13,269 nucleotides of DNA from an uncultured Collinsella sp. (GCA_900548515.1 URKU01000051.1:1-13269), one strand, 5' to 3'; shown: positions 1 to 7,240, numbered from the stretch's first letter. Notes: generated by a model from the letters alone, not told the origin. Translations and numbers: made by a program.

Positions 1-1601
1 TGGCCCTCGTTGCGCGGCTTGTACAGCGCGCGCTGCATGCTGCGCAGAAGCAGCGTGTTGACGAGCGGTGCGTTGGCCGTACCGGCGGCAGCATCAACTG
101 CAGCCTGCAGCTCATCGGGGCTCCCCAGGGCAATACCGGCAGCACGGCGATCGTCGATGATGCCTAGCTGCGCCAGCGCAACGGCAGCACCGTGCAGGCT
201 ATCGGGGCTCGGATCCTCATGCACACGATAGCAGGCCTCGATATCACGGTCTGCCAGCCACTCTGCAACGCACTCGTTGGCGAGCAGCATGGCTTCCTCG
301 ATAAGCGACGTGGCACACGAACGCTCACGCGCCACAATCTGCACGGGCACTCCGTCCTCATCCAATAGAGCGCGAATCTCGGCTGTGTCAAAATCGACTG
401 AGCCGCGGGCGCGACGAATACGACGGCGAAGTTCGGCGAGTTCGTTAGCGGCGACAAGGAAATCGCCGAGGTCGATGTTGTAGCCGCGGGCGGCCTCCTC
501 GCACGCAAGACCGCGCTCAAGCGCTTCCTCGCGCGAGGTCTCGGCAGCCGCAACATCCTCGGCTGCACCCTCCAGCACCGAATACTCAACCGCGCCGGCA
601 CGCACCAGCAGCGCCTCGGCGCCGTCATAGTCCATACGCACACGCGAGCGAATCACGCTGGGATACGGATCGTAATGCCGCACGCGACCCTGCGCATTGA
701 GCTCGATATCGACGGTAAACGCAAGACGGTCCTCGTCAGGGCGAAGCGAGCACAGGTCACAGGACAGGCGTTCGGGCAGCATGGGAAGCACGCGATCGGC
801 CAGATACACCGATGTCGTACGATGGCGAGCCTCAAGATCGATATGCCCGTCCCAAGCCACATAGTGTGAAACGTCGGCGATATGCACACCCAGCTTGTAG
901 CCACCCTCGGGCGTGCGCTCCAACGAAATGGCATCGTCAAAGTCGCGCGCATCGACCGGGTCGATCGTGATGACAAAGCGGTCGCGCAGATCGCGGCGGA
1001 GCGGGTCCTTAAGCGCCGCGGACACATCGAGCGAAAGCCCCTCGGCCTCGTCCAGCGCGGCCTCGGGATAGCTATCGGTATAGCCGTAACGCGCCATCAC
1101 ATATTGAACGCCCAAATCGGGCGCGTCATCTCCGCCAATGCGGCGTTCGATCGTCACGGTACCCGATTCCAGGCGCGTCGGGTAGGTCAAAATGCGCGCG
1201 ACAACGGCATCACCCGGGTGGACACCCAGACGATCCGCCGAGGTATCCTCGGGCAGAATGAAGAAGTCGGCCTTCAGACGCGAATCGAGCGGCTCGATCA
1301 CACCGAGCGGACCGGCGGTCTGGTACGTACCCACCACGCTTATGGCTGCGCGCTCAACCACGCCTTCGATCACGGCGCGCCGCTCACCGTGCGGGCTGTT
1401 CTTAATGCTCACGGCAACGGTATCGCCATCCATGATCTCGCGCTTACCACGGCCCATGACCTTGTAGTCGCCATTCTCGGTTATGACATAGGCACTGTGC
1501 TCATGGAGCTGCACGCGCCCGGTCAGGCTCGGGCGGCGTTCGCTGCGCACCGGCCCGCGCTTATTGCGAGCTCCACGCTTATGCTTGTTATTGCGCCCCA
1601 T
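1..1601 (-). CDS. rnr: Ribonuclease R family 3'-5' exoribonuclease (5' part of gene; runs off left edge)
   Basis: The minus-strand frame is open from an ATG at 1601 to the window edge, giving about 533 codons with no stop. Seen: a very basic N-terminal tail (residues 2-23, rich in Arg, Lys and Asn), a beta-rich region to about residue 170 fitting the cold-shock-type RNA-binding domains, then the RNB catalytic domain with ITIDPVDARDFDDAI at 211-225. The four metal-binding aspartates of the RNase II/R family would be D214, D220, D222 and D223. Close to the edge the frame reads MQRALYKPRNEG, matching the family block that leads into the HFGLA motif. The family degrades structured RNA processively from the 3' end and takes part in trans-translation quality control. 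The start is set by AGGAGG at 1606-1611, 4 nt before the ATG. The helix-turn-helix domain found at the N-terminus of E. coli RNase R is absent. The S1 domain and C-terminus are outside the window. The gene follows the ftsEX terminator, so it is probably a separate transcription unit. Confidence 0.93.
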   Translation of the reverse strand, partial: MGRNNKHKRGARNKRGPVRSERRPSLTGRVQLHEHSAYVITENGDYKVMGRGKREIMDGDTVAVSIKNSPHGERRAVIEGVVERAAISVVGTYQTAGPLGVIEPLDSRLKADFFILPEDTSADRLGVHPGDAVVARILTYPTRLESGTVTIERRIGGDDAPDLGVQYVMARYGYTDSYPEAALDEAEGLSLDVSAALKDPLRRDLRDRFVITIDPVDARDFDDAISLERTPEGGYKLGVHIADVSHYVAWDGHIDLEARHRTTSVYLADRVLPMLPERLSCDLCSLRPDEDRLAFTVDIELNAQGRVRHYDPYPSVIRSRVRMDYDGAEALLVRAGAVEYSVLEGAAEDVAAAETSREEALERGLACEEAARGYNIDLGDFLVAANELAELRRRIRRARGSVDFDTAEIRALLDEDGVPVQIVARERSCATSLIEEAMLLANECVAEWLADRDIEACYRVHEDPSPDSLHGAAVALAQLGIIDDRRAAGIALGSPDELQAAVDAAAGTANAPLVNTLLLRSMQRALYKPRNEG

Positions 1602-1639
1602 GGCGCCTCCTAACTATCGATTGCCGTTTACATCCCAAG

Positions 1640-1668
1640 AGTCTACCCAAATGATCCCTAGGGGACAA
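1640..1668 (-). promoter_or_regulatory. Possible sigma-70-type promoter for rnr
   Basis: On the minus strand TTGTCC (1663-1668) and TAGACT (1640-1645) are separated by exactly 17 nt. Each matches the consensus at four of six positions. The site would start transcription about 30 nt before the rnr ATG. The -35 overlaps the T-tract of the ftsEX terminator, a compact arrangement that gives rnr its own start just after upstream transcription ends. Matches are modest, so this is tentative. Confidence 0.3.
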
Positions 1669-1700
1669 AAAACGGGCCGCCCCATAAGAGACGACCCGTT
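1667..1700 (-). terminator. Rho-independent terminator after ftsX
   Basis: On the minus strand the 30-nt segment 1671-1700 folds into a stem of about 12-13 pairs, starting AACGGG and closing with CCCGTT, including a few G-T pairs and a loop of about 4-6 nt. A run of six T follows (1667-1672, overlapping the stem end). It lies 25 nt past the ftsX stop and before rnr, so it ends the ftsE-ftsX transcript. Confidence 0.85.
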
Positions 1701-1724
1701 GGAAGGGATGAATTCCAGGCATGC

Positions 1725-2645
1725 CTACACGCGCAGGTAGCGGCGCATGGCGATGGCAGAACCAAAGAGACCGATAATCACGCCGACCAGAATCAACGCA
1801 GCATAGGTCACCAGGTAGTACTGCATCGGCAGGGCAAACGACATCCAGCCGATGCTCTCCTGCAGACGCGGAATCATCAGATTGCGCAGCAGCTCCAGAA
1901 CGCCGATGGAAAGCAGCGAGCCCAAAATGGCCTGCAGTACGCCCTCGGTGATAAACGGGCCACGAATGAAGCCGTTGCTGGCGCCGACTAGACGCATAAT
2001 CGCAATCTCACGACGACGCGCCGTGATGGACAGGCGAATCGTGTTGTTGATGAAGATGAATGCGATAAAGGTCAGAAGGCCAACGAGCACCACGGCGGCG
2101 ATGCGGATGTAGTTGGTCACCTGGAACAGGCGGCTAACTTCCTCCTGGCCGTACAGCACGCTCGCGTTGACGTCGCCGTCATCCGCGATCTTCTGGAAAT
2201 CGGCATCCTTCTTGAGCTTCTCTGCCGTGCTTTCGACCTTGGACGGATCGTCCATCTCAATTGCAAACGAAGCCGGCAGTGGGTTCTGGCCATCGAGCGC
2301 GCTCATGGTGGCGTCGGCGTTGCCCGACATCTTGCTCGTATACTCGGCCAGCGCGTCGTCCTTGTCCTTATAGGTCACGGACTTGACGTTATTCCACGTC
2401 TTAAGCTCGGCCTCAAAAGCCTGAACATCGGCCTGATCGGCGTCATCGCTAATGAACGCGTTGATGACAACCTGATCCTCGACGGTGCCGATCACGGAGT
2501 TCAGCATCGCGGAGCCCATGATGAACAGGCCGATGATAAACAGCGAAAGGAAGATCGTGATGACGGCGCCGAGCGAGGTAGTCCAGTTACGGAAGAAGTG
2601 GCTGATTGCCTCTTTGAAGGAGTAGCCCACGTTAGTTGGTGCCAT
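1725..2645 (-). CDS. ftsX: Cell division protein FtsX (ABC transporter-like membrane subunit)
   Basis: A 306-residue protein with the FtsX layout: a short cytoplasmic N-terminus, TM1 at about 23-47, a large extracellular domain at about 50-175, TM2 at 179-201, a cytoplasmic loop, TM3 at about 234-253, TM4 at about 277-300, and a short basic tail (RRYLRV). The loop after TM2 has the family signature region ITARRREIAIMRLVGAS, which contacts the FtsE ATPase. FtsX with FtsE controls septal peptidoglycan hydrolases from the membrane; in Gram-positives the extracellular domain binds hydrolase partners. The ATG at 2645 lies inside the 3' end of ftsE (14-nt overlap), with an AGGGGAGG ribosome site at 2657-2664 and a rather long 11-nt spacing, so translation is probably coupled to ftsE. 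Stop codon TAG. No hydrolase or protease partner gene lies next to it in this window. Confidence 0.96.
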   Translation of the reverse strand: MAPTNVGYSFKEAISHFFRNWTTSLGAVITIFLSLFIIGLFIMGSAMLNSVIGTVEDQVVINAFISDDADQADVQAFEAELKTWNNVKSVTYKDKDDALAEYTSKMSGNADATMSALDGQNPLPASFAIEMDDPSKVESTAEKLKKDADFQKIADDGDVNASVLYGQEEVSRLFQVTNYIRIAAVVLVGLLTFIAFIFINNTIRLSITARRREIAIMRLVGASNGFIRGPFITEGVLQAILGSLLSIGVLELLRNLMIPRLQESIGWMSFALPMQYYLVTYAALILVGVIIGLFGSAIAMRRYLRV

Positions 2646-3852
2646 AGTTGCCGTAACCTCCCCTCTCCTGGTCGCGGATAACGTGGCCGCCCTCGAGGGC
2701 GATCACGCGACGGTGCATGCTATCGACCATCTCGCGGTCGTGCGTGGCGACGATCACGGTGGTGCCGGTGCGGTTAATACGCTCGAGCAGCTTCATGATG
2801 CCCAGCGAGATCGCCGGGTCGAGGTTGCCCGTGGGCTCGTCGCAGATCAGCAGCGGCGGACGGTTGACCATAGCACGGGCGACGGCAACGCGCTGCTGCT
2901 CGCCACCGGAAAGCTGGTCGGGCAGCGAGTCCATCTGATCGGCCAGACCGACCAGACGCAGCACCTCGGGCACCTGGCTGCGAATGACGCCCTTGGGCTT
3001 GCCGATGCACTGCAGGGCAAACGCCACGTTTTCGTAGGCGGTCTTTTGCGGCAGAAGCTTAAAGTCCTGGAACACGGCGCCAATCTGGCGGCGCAGGAAC
3101 GGAACCTTGCGGTTCTTGATCTTCATGAGGTCCTGACCGGCAACCAGGATGCGGCCGCTCGTCGGCTTGACGTCGCGGTTGAGCGTCGACAGCAGCGTGG
3201 TCTTACCCGAGCCGGAGTGACCAACCAGGAAGACGAACTCACCCGGATAGATCTCGATGTTGATGTCGTCGAGTGCAGGCTTGTTGGGCTGTGCCGGATA
3301 GATCTTGGTGACATGCTCCATAAGGATGACGGGCTCGACACCGGCCTGCTTGGCCATCTTCTTGCGGCTGGCCTGCGGATCGATGGGCGCAAACACCGAC
3401 GTAAAATCGGGGTTGTTGAGCGCGTTATCGAGGTTTGCGACCTCGGCGGCCTGATCGCTCTCGACCACCGGGGCAGCAGGCTGCGTGGGGTCGGGAATAG
3501 CGGCAAAGAGACCGGACTGCGCAGGCTGAGGAGCCGGCGTCGCAGGGGCCATGGGGTCGGGAATGCCGGCCATGGTAGGCTGCGGCGTGGCGGCGCCAGC
3601 CTGAGGCTGCTCCACGCGAGCGGTCACGGCCTGAACGGGCTCAAAACCCGCCGTGCCGGAAAGCGCGACATCGCTGGTTGGATTGTAGACAAAGGGATCG
3701 GATGCCGGCTGTGCCTGATCTGCCGGCTGAGCGGGGGCCTGAGCAACAGGCTGGCCCTCTGAATCCGGAGTGGCGAAACGACTGCCCTGGACGCCTGCCT
3801 GCGTCTTGGGGGCATCATCGCCCGCACCGGAGGTACGGAAGTGGTTACCCAC
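2632..3852 (-). CDS. ftsE: Cell division ATP-binding protein FtsE with long Pro/Ala-rich N-terminal extension
   Basis: A 406-residue ABC ATPase. The C-terminal 230 residues are a complete FtsE: Walker A GHSGSGKTT at 211-219, Q-loop Q262, signature LSGGEQQRVAVARA from 314, Walker B LLICDEPTGNLD from 334, and H-loop H371. It supplies the ATP-driven half of the FtsEX complex at the division site. Residues 1 to about 172 form an extra low-complexity region rich in Pro, Ala, Gln and Asp, with repeated IPDP units near 97 and 119, that ordinary FtsE (about 220-230 residues) lacks. The start is a GTG at 3850-3852 with AAGGAG at 3858-3863, spacing 5 nt, so the extension is very likely translated. Internal starts at M166 or M178 would give a normal-length FtsE, but I see no convincing ribosome site before them. 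An extended -10 promoter lies upstream. The stop (TAA) overlaps ftsX. Confidence 0.95.
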   Translation of the reverse strand: MGNHFRTSGAGDDAPKTQAGVQGSRFATPDSEGQPVAQAPAQPADQAQPASDPFVYNPTSDVALSGTAGFEPVQAVTARVEQPQAGAATPQPTMAGIPDPMAPATPAPQPAQSGLFAAIPDPTQPAAPVVESDQAAEVANLDNALNNPDFTSVFAPIDPQASRKKMAKQAGVEPVILMEHVTKIYPAQPNKPALDDINIEIYPGEFVFLVGHSGSGKTTLLSTLNRDVKPTSGRILVAGQDLMKIKNRKVPFLRRQIGAVFQDFKLLPQKTAYENVAFALQCIGKPKGVIRSQVPEVLRLVGLADQMDSLPDQLSGGEQQRVAVARAMVNRPPLLICDEPTGNLDPAISLGIMKLLERINRTGTTVIVATHDREMVDSMHRRVIALEGGHVIRDQERGGYGNYGTN

Positions 3853-3897
3853 TGGTGCTCCTTATCGTCGTGCGTTTAAACTACATGAGCGCTTTGT

Positions 3898-3906
3898 ATT
3901 TTAGCA
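3898..3906 (-). promoter_or_regulatory. Extended -10 promoter for ftsEX
   Basis: The minus strand reads TGCTAAAAT, a TGn extended -10 with TAAAAT matching the consensus at five of six positions. Transcription would start near 3890, giving a leader of about 38 nt to the ftsE GTG. No clear -35 is visible at the usual distance, which is common for extended -10 promoters. The surrounding sequence (3880-3930) is noticeably more A/T-rich than its flanks. Confidence 0.45.
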
Positions 3907-3941
3907 GTATTAGCTTTGCTGCACATAAGAAGCATGGCGTG

Positions 3942-4092
3942 CTTAGGGATCCCGTCGGCCGGGCACAGGGTTACTCTCCAAATCGTCCTCGGACATGTCG
4001 GAGCCCCCGCTGCGCGCTTCGCGCTGCGGGGGCTCCTCCGTCCTGCGGAAAGATTTGGAGAGTAGCCCTGTGTCCGGCCTGCGGTAACTAAG
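3942..4092 (+). repeat. Large nested palindromic intergenic element
   Basis: A left arm at 3957-3984 (starts GGCCGGGCACAGGG) and a right arm at 4052-4079 are reverse complements at 26 of 28 positions. Inside is a second perfect 11-bp hairpin, GGAGCCCCCGC (4000-4010) with GCGGGGGCTCC (4026-4036), and inside that a third, GCGCG (4012-4016) with CGCGC (4020-4024), loop CTT. A short outer match CTTAG (3942-3946)/CTAAG (4088-4092) may mark the ends. It lies between the ftsE promoter and the downstream end of the transketolase operon. The layout resembles a REP/MITE-type mobile palindrome. There is no T-tract, so it is not a typical terminator, although transcribed RNA would fold very stably. Confidence 0.85.
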
Positions 4093-4120
4093 GGGTCGCC
4101 GCGTTTTACTTGGGGTGCTG

Positions 4121-4164
4121 CATATACAAAGTTGGAAGGGTCTGAATTGCACTTTGCCGATATG
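4121..4164 (+). repeat. Small imperfect inverted repeat
   Basis: CATAT (4121-4125) and CAAAGT (4127-4132) are mirrored by ACTTTG (4151-4156) and ATATG (4160-4164), with a 1-nt versus 3-nt bulge between the two blocks. It sits in the same 503-bp gene-free stretch (3853-4356) as two larger palindromes. The rest of 4093-4208 shows no coding signal, tRNA or other feature I can name. Confidence 0.45.
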
Positions 4165-4208
4165 TGCCCTTTTCCCTGATGGGACCGTGCTTGAGGGGCG
4201 TCTTCATG

Positions 4209-4275
4209 AGTTGCGGTGAAATAGGGACTGTTTTACCAGTTAAAAGGTCTAATCAGTCCTTATTTCACCGCAACT
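4209..4275 (+). repeat. REP-like inverted repeat with GGGACTG core
   Basis: A 22-nt left arm at 4209-4230 (AGTTGCGGTGAAATAGGGACTG) and a right arm at 4254-4275 match as reverse complements at 21 of 22 positions, around a 23-nt centre that itself contains TTTTA...TAAAA. The left arm from 4215 on resembles 11585-11605 near secA (15 of 21 positions, including GGGAC), which suggests related dispersed elements. It lies just downstream of the transketolase terminator. Confidence 0.85.
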
Positions 4276-4276
4276 G

Positions 4277-4309
4277 AAACAGGGGCGCCCTCCAAGAGAG
4301 CGCCCCTGT
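4277..4309 (-). terminator. Terminator after the transketolase operon
   Basis: On the minus strand a 14-pair stem (one mismatch) with a 3-nt loop at 4279-4309 ends in CCCCTGT and is followed by only a short TTT run before C. It lies about 50 nt past the stop of the transketolase C-terminal subunit. The stem is strong but the U-tract is weak, so termination may be incomplete; the adjoining inverted repeat at 4209-4275 may add to it. Confidence 0.65.
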
Positions 4310-4356
4310 CGGGTTTCCATAGTACTGGCGAAGCAGTCTTTGAGATCCGCCTTGCC

Positions 4357-5298
4357 TTATGCCAAGAACTCCTTGGTGGTCGCCACGATGTTGGCGGCGT
4401 CCAGGCCGTACCTGTGCAGGAGCTCGGCACCCGGGCCGGACTCGCCGAACGTGTCGTTGACGCCGATCTTCTTGAGCGGCGTCGGGCACTGCTCGCACAG
4501 GACATCGGCAACGGCGCTGCCCAGGCCACCGATCACGGAGTGCTCCTCGACGGTCACGACGTGGCCGGTCTTGGTGGCGCTCTTGACGATCAGGTCGGCA
4601 TCGATGGGCTTGATGGTGTGCATGTTGATGACCTCGGCATCGACGCCCTCGGCAGCAAGCTGCTCAGCGGCCTCGAGCGCCTCGCCGACCATGAGGCCGC
4701 AAGCGATGATGGTGACGTCGGCGCCCTCGCGCATAACGATACCCTTGCCCACCTCGAACTTGTAGGTCTCGGGGTCGTTGATAACCGGCGAGGCCAGACG
4801 GGCAAAGCGCATGTACACGGGGCCGTCGCACTCGTAGGCGGCGCGCGTCACGGCGCGGGCCTCGACGTCGTCGGCGGGAACGATCACGGTCATGCCGGGG
4901 ATAACGCGCATCAGGGCGATATCCTCGCAGCACTGGTGCGTGGCGCCGTCCTCGCCCACCGAGATACCGGCGTGCGTGGCACCGATCTTAACGTTGAGAT
5001 GCGGGTAGCCGATGGAGTTGCGGACCTGCTCAAAGGCTCGGCCGGCGGCAAACATGGCAAAGCTGCTCGCGAAGGCGACTCGGCCGGTGGTCGCGATACC
5101 GGCGGCAACACCCATCAGGTTGCTCTCGGCGATGCCCACATCGAAGAAGCGGTCGGGGCAGGCGGCCTTAAACTTACCGGTCTGCGTGGCGGCGGCCAGA
5201 TCGGCGTCGAGGACCACAAAGTCATCGTGCTCGTTGGCGAGCTCGACGAGGGCCTCGCCGTAGCTTACGCGCGTGGCGATTTTCTTGACGTCTGCCAT
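4357..5298 (-). CDS. Transketolase, C-terminal (pyrimidine-binding) subunit
   Basis: A 313-residue protein matching the second half of transketolase: the pyrimidine-binding domain (about 1-175) with DADL at 31-34, DVGIAESN at 53-60 (E58 is the expected catalytic glutamate that activates the thiamine diphosphate ring), and GATHAGISVGEDGATHQ at 106-122, then the C-terminal transketolase domain (about 190-305). With the N-terminal subunit it would transfer two-carbon ketol units in the non-oxidative pentose phosphate pathway. The frame is open further upstream to 5472, but those codons overlap the N-terminal subunit gene. The ATG at 5298 is right because the previous stop (TAG, 5300-5302) leaves a 1-nt gap and GAGGAG sits just before it. 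Stop TAA. Split transketolases are known in archaea, Firmicutes and some Actinobacteria. A related sugar-specific transketolase cannot be excluded. Confidence 0.93.
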   Translation of the reverse strand: MADVKKIATRVSYGEALVELANEHDDFVVLDADLAAATQTGKFKAACPDRFFDVGIAESNLMGVAAGIATTGRVAFASSFAMFAAGRAFEQVRNSIGYPHLNVKIGATHAGISVGEDGATHQCCEDIALMRVIPGMTVIVPADDVEARAVTRAAYECDGPVYMRFARLASPVINDPETYKFEVGKGIVMREGADVTIIACGLMVGEALEAAEQLAAEGVDAEVINMHTIKPIDADLIVKSATKTGHVVTVEEHSVIGGLGSAVADVLCEQCPTPLKKIGVNDTFGESGPGAELLHRYGLDAANIVATTKEFLA

Positions 5299-5299
5299 C

Positions 5300-6130
5300 C
5301 TAGAGCTCCTCTCCGGCGGCCGTGAGCTCTGCCATGGCCCGCTCAAACTGTTCATCGTTGGGCGCCTTACCGTGCCAACCCACCTGGTTCTCCATAAAGG
5401 AAACGCCCTTGCCCTTCGTGGTCTCGGCGATAATGGCAGTCGGCTGACCCTTGGTGGCGCGGGCCTCGGCAAAGGCGGCGCGGATCTGATCGAAGTCGTT
5501 GCCGTCGGCGAGCTCCACCACGTGGAACTTGAAGGCGCGGAACTTGTCGGCGAGCGGCATGGGATCGTTGACCTCCTCGACGGGGCCGTCGATCTGCAGG
5601 CCGTTGTGGTCGACGATCACGCAGAGGTTGTCGAGCTGTTGGTTGCCGGCGAACATGGCAGCCTCCCAGACCTGGCCCTCCTCGCTCTCGCCGTCACCCA
5701 ACAGGGCGTAGGTGCGATAGTCGTCGCCCCAGTGCTTGGCGGCAACAGCCATGCCCACGGCGGCGGAGATGCCCTGCCCGAGCGAGCCGGTGGACATATC
5801 GACGCCCGGGGTGTCGTTCATGTTGGGGTGACCCTGCAGGTGGCTGCCGATATGGCGCAGCGTCTCGAGGTCCTCCTTGGGGAAGAATCCGCGCTCGGCG
5901 AGCACGGCGTACAGACCAGGCGCGCAGTGACCCTTGGAAAGCACGAAGCGATCGCGGTCGGCCTTGCGGGGGTCGGCCGGGTCGACGTTCATTTCCTCAA
6001 AGTACAGATAGGTCATGATGTCGGCAGCGCCGAGCGAACCGCCCGGATGGCCGGACTTGGCAGCGTGCACGCCGGTGACGATGCCCTTCCTTACCTCGTT
6101 GGCAACCTTTTTGAGCTCTTCGTCGCTCAT
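5300..6130 (-). CDS. Transketolase, N-terminal (thiamine diphosphate-binding) subunit
   Basis: A 276-residue protein matching the first half of transketolase. Motifs in order: SGHPGG at 26-31, SKGHCAPGLYA at 65-75, QGHP near 99-102, TGSLGQG at 114-120, the thiamine diphosphate/metal motif starting GDGESEEG at 145 and ending at N176 of VDHN, and WHGKAP at 252-257. These are the cofactor- and substrate-binding residues of the family. The protein ends where the PP domain ends, so it needs the partner encoded 1 nt downstream for activity. The start is the ATG at 6128-6130 with AAGGAAGG at 6135-6142, 4 nt away. Stop TAG. The two genes form one operon with about 200 bp of non-coding sequence before it. 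Confidence 0.94.
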   Translation of the reverse strand: MSDEELKKVANEVRKGIVTGVHAAKSGHPGGSLGAADIMTYLYFEEMNVDPADPRKADRDRFVLSKGHCAPGLYAVLAERGFFPKEDLETLRHIGSHLQGHPNMNDTPGVDMSTGSLGQGISAAVGMAVAAKHWGDDYRTYALLGDGESEEGQVWEAAMFAGNQQLDNLCVIVDHNGLQIDGPVEEVNDPMPLADKFRAFKFHVVELADGNDFDQIRAAFAEARATKGQPTAIIAETTKGKGVSFMENQVGWHGKAPNDEQFERAMAELTAAGEEL

Positions 6131-6215
6131 TGTGCCTTCCTTTCATCCTCTTTAGACAAGATGCGCACGGCACAGAAGGTCGTCCCAACACAGCCGCAAT
6201 GCACGTACGTCATTC

Positions 6216-6221
6216 ATTATG
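6216..6221 (-). promoter_or_regulatory. Possible -10 element for the transketolase operon
   Basis: The minus strand has CATAAT (five of six matches to TATAAT) about 86 nt before the start codon, in the only A/T-rich stretch of the 6131-6337 gap. No convincing -35 is seen 16-18 nt upstream. A short self-complementary ACGTACGT lies downstream at 6203-6210 and could be an operator, but that is a guess. I see no clear T-tract terminator for the preceding YitT gene in this gap. Confidence 0.25.
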
Positions 6222-6337
6222 CTGGAAACTGATGGCTTTACCAGAGTTTTTATCATTATTTGAACAATTGAGCAGGCAGAACCGCTGATGAAACGGTTTA
6301 TCAATGTGAACGTCTTTTGGATGGAGCGCAGTCGGCC

Positions 6338-7228
6338 CTACGCGTTAATGTCCTTGAATCCCTCGCCGAAGGTTTCCGTAACGTCGGCCACGGTCACGAT
6401 GGCGCGCGGGTCGCGCTCGCGCACGATCGTCTTGAGCGTGTTGAGCTCGCGACGGCTCACGATTACCATGATCACCGGCTTCTCGGCACCCGAGTACATG
6501 CCGGTCGCCCTCAGCTTGGTGCAGCCGCGGCCCAGGCCATACATGATGTCGGCCGCGATATCGGGAAACTTGTCCGAGATGATGAGCACCATACGGCGCC
6601 TGTTGCCGCCGTCGACCACGGCATCGATCACGTAGCCGCTAATGACCATCGAAAGGCCCGCATACAGCGCGTTTTCGACCGAAAAGACCGGGGCCGACAG
6701 CGCGCACACGGCAACATCGATCGCCATGACGGTCGAGCCAACCGGCAGCGATGTGTTGCGCGAGATAATCTGACCGATGGTGTCGGAGCCACCAGTGTTA
6801 GCACCGGCGTGCAACACCATGCCATATCCGACGCCCGTGATGATGCCGCCCCACATAGCAGGCAGCATCAGATCGGCATGTGCCAGCGGCGCGACAAACG
6901 GAGCGAACAGGTCGGTGAAAAAGCCCAGCAGCACAAAGCCCGTCGCCGTCTGCACCACGTAGAACATGCCGCCCGCACGCATAACCACCAGCAGCAGCAA
7001 GGCATTCATCACAATTGTCTGGATACCGACGGGCAGCGATATGCCATGCGAGGCGCCAACCGCCTGAATAATGGTGGCGAGGCCCGTAACGCCGCCGGCG
7101 GCAAGGCCGTTGGGAATCAAAAACAGGTCCGTCGCGATAGCTGCCAGGGCACAGCCAAACATGATCTTGGGCAAGTCATGAAAGAAGTTCATCGAAAGAA
7201 TGCGCTTGATGTCCAGACGATATGCCAT
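6338..7228 (-). CDS. YitT/DUF2179 family integral membrane protein
   Basis: A 296-residue protein with several hydrophobic segments (about 24-40, 44-60, 68-84, 91-111, 122-142, 165-182, 186-205) and then a soluble C-terminal domain at about 210-293, the DUF2179 layout. Family motifs seen: LIPNGLAAGGVTGLA at 37-51 and GANTGGSDTIGQI from 142. The biochemical function of the family is not firmly known. In B. subtilis a relative (yvjA) follows prfB, as here. I start at the ATG 7226-7228, because GAGGGAGG at 7233-7240 lies 4 nt away; an upstream in-frame GTG at 7250-7252 would use codons inside the terminator hairpin and has no ribosome site. Stop TAG. The gene sits directly after a terminator whose T-tract touches its ribosome site. 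Confidence 0.88.
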   Translation of the reverse strand: MAYRLDIKRILSMNFFHDLPKIMFGCALAAIATDLFLIPNGLAAGGVTGLATIIQAVGASHGISLPVGIQTIVMNALLLLVVMRAGGMFYVVQTATGFVLLGFFTDLFAPFVAPLAHADLMLPAMWGGIITGVGYGMVLHAGANTGGSDTIGQIISRNTSLPVGSTVMAIDVAVCALSAPVFSVENALYAGLSMVISGYVIDAVVDGGNRRRMVLIISDKFPDIAADIMYGLGRGCTKLRATGMYSGAEKPVIMVIVSRRELNTLKTIVRERDPRAIVTVADVTETFGEGFKDINA

Positions 7229-7240
7229 GCTGCCTCCCTC

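Noticed and set aside
882..1613. 243-codon plus-strand frame opposite rnr
   Set aside because: The minus-strand frame carries the RNB catalytic motif and a strong ribosome site; this is its shadow.
2683..3762. 359-codon plus-strand frame opposite ftsE
   Set aside because: Antisense shadow of a well-identified ATPase gene, with no motif of its own.
3678..4091. 137-codon plus-strand frame across the ftsE start and the palindrome
   Set aside because: It merges antisense ftsE with a palindromic repeat and has no coding signal.
3942..4309. CRISPR array in the repeat-rich gap
   Set aside because: The repeats are inverted, unequal and not evenly spaced direct repeats; no cas genes are present.
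4414..5325. 303-codon plus-strand frame opposite the transketolase C-subunit
   Set aside because: Mirror of a confirmed gene; low-complexity composition and no ribosome site.
5299..5472. 5' extension of the transketolase C-subunit frame
   Set aside because: The extra 58 codons lie inside the N-subunit gene and read as Arg/Pro-rich nonsense; the ATG at 5298 fits the operon spacing.
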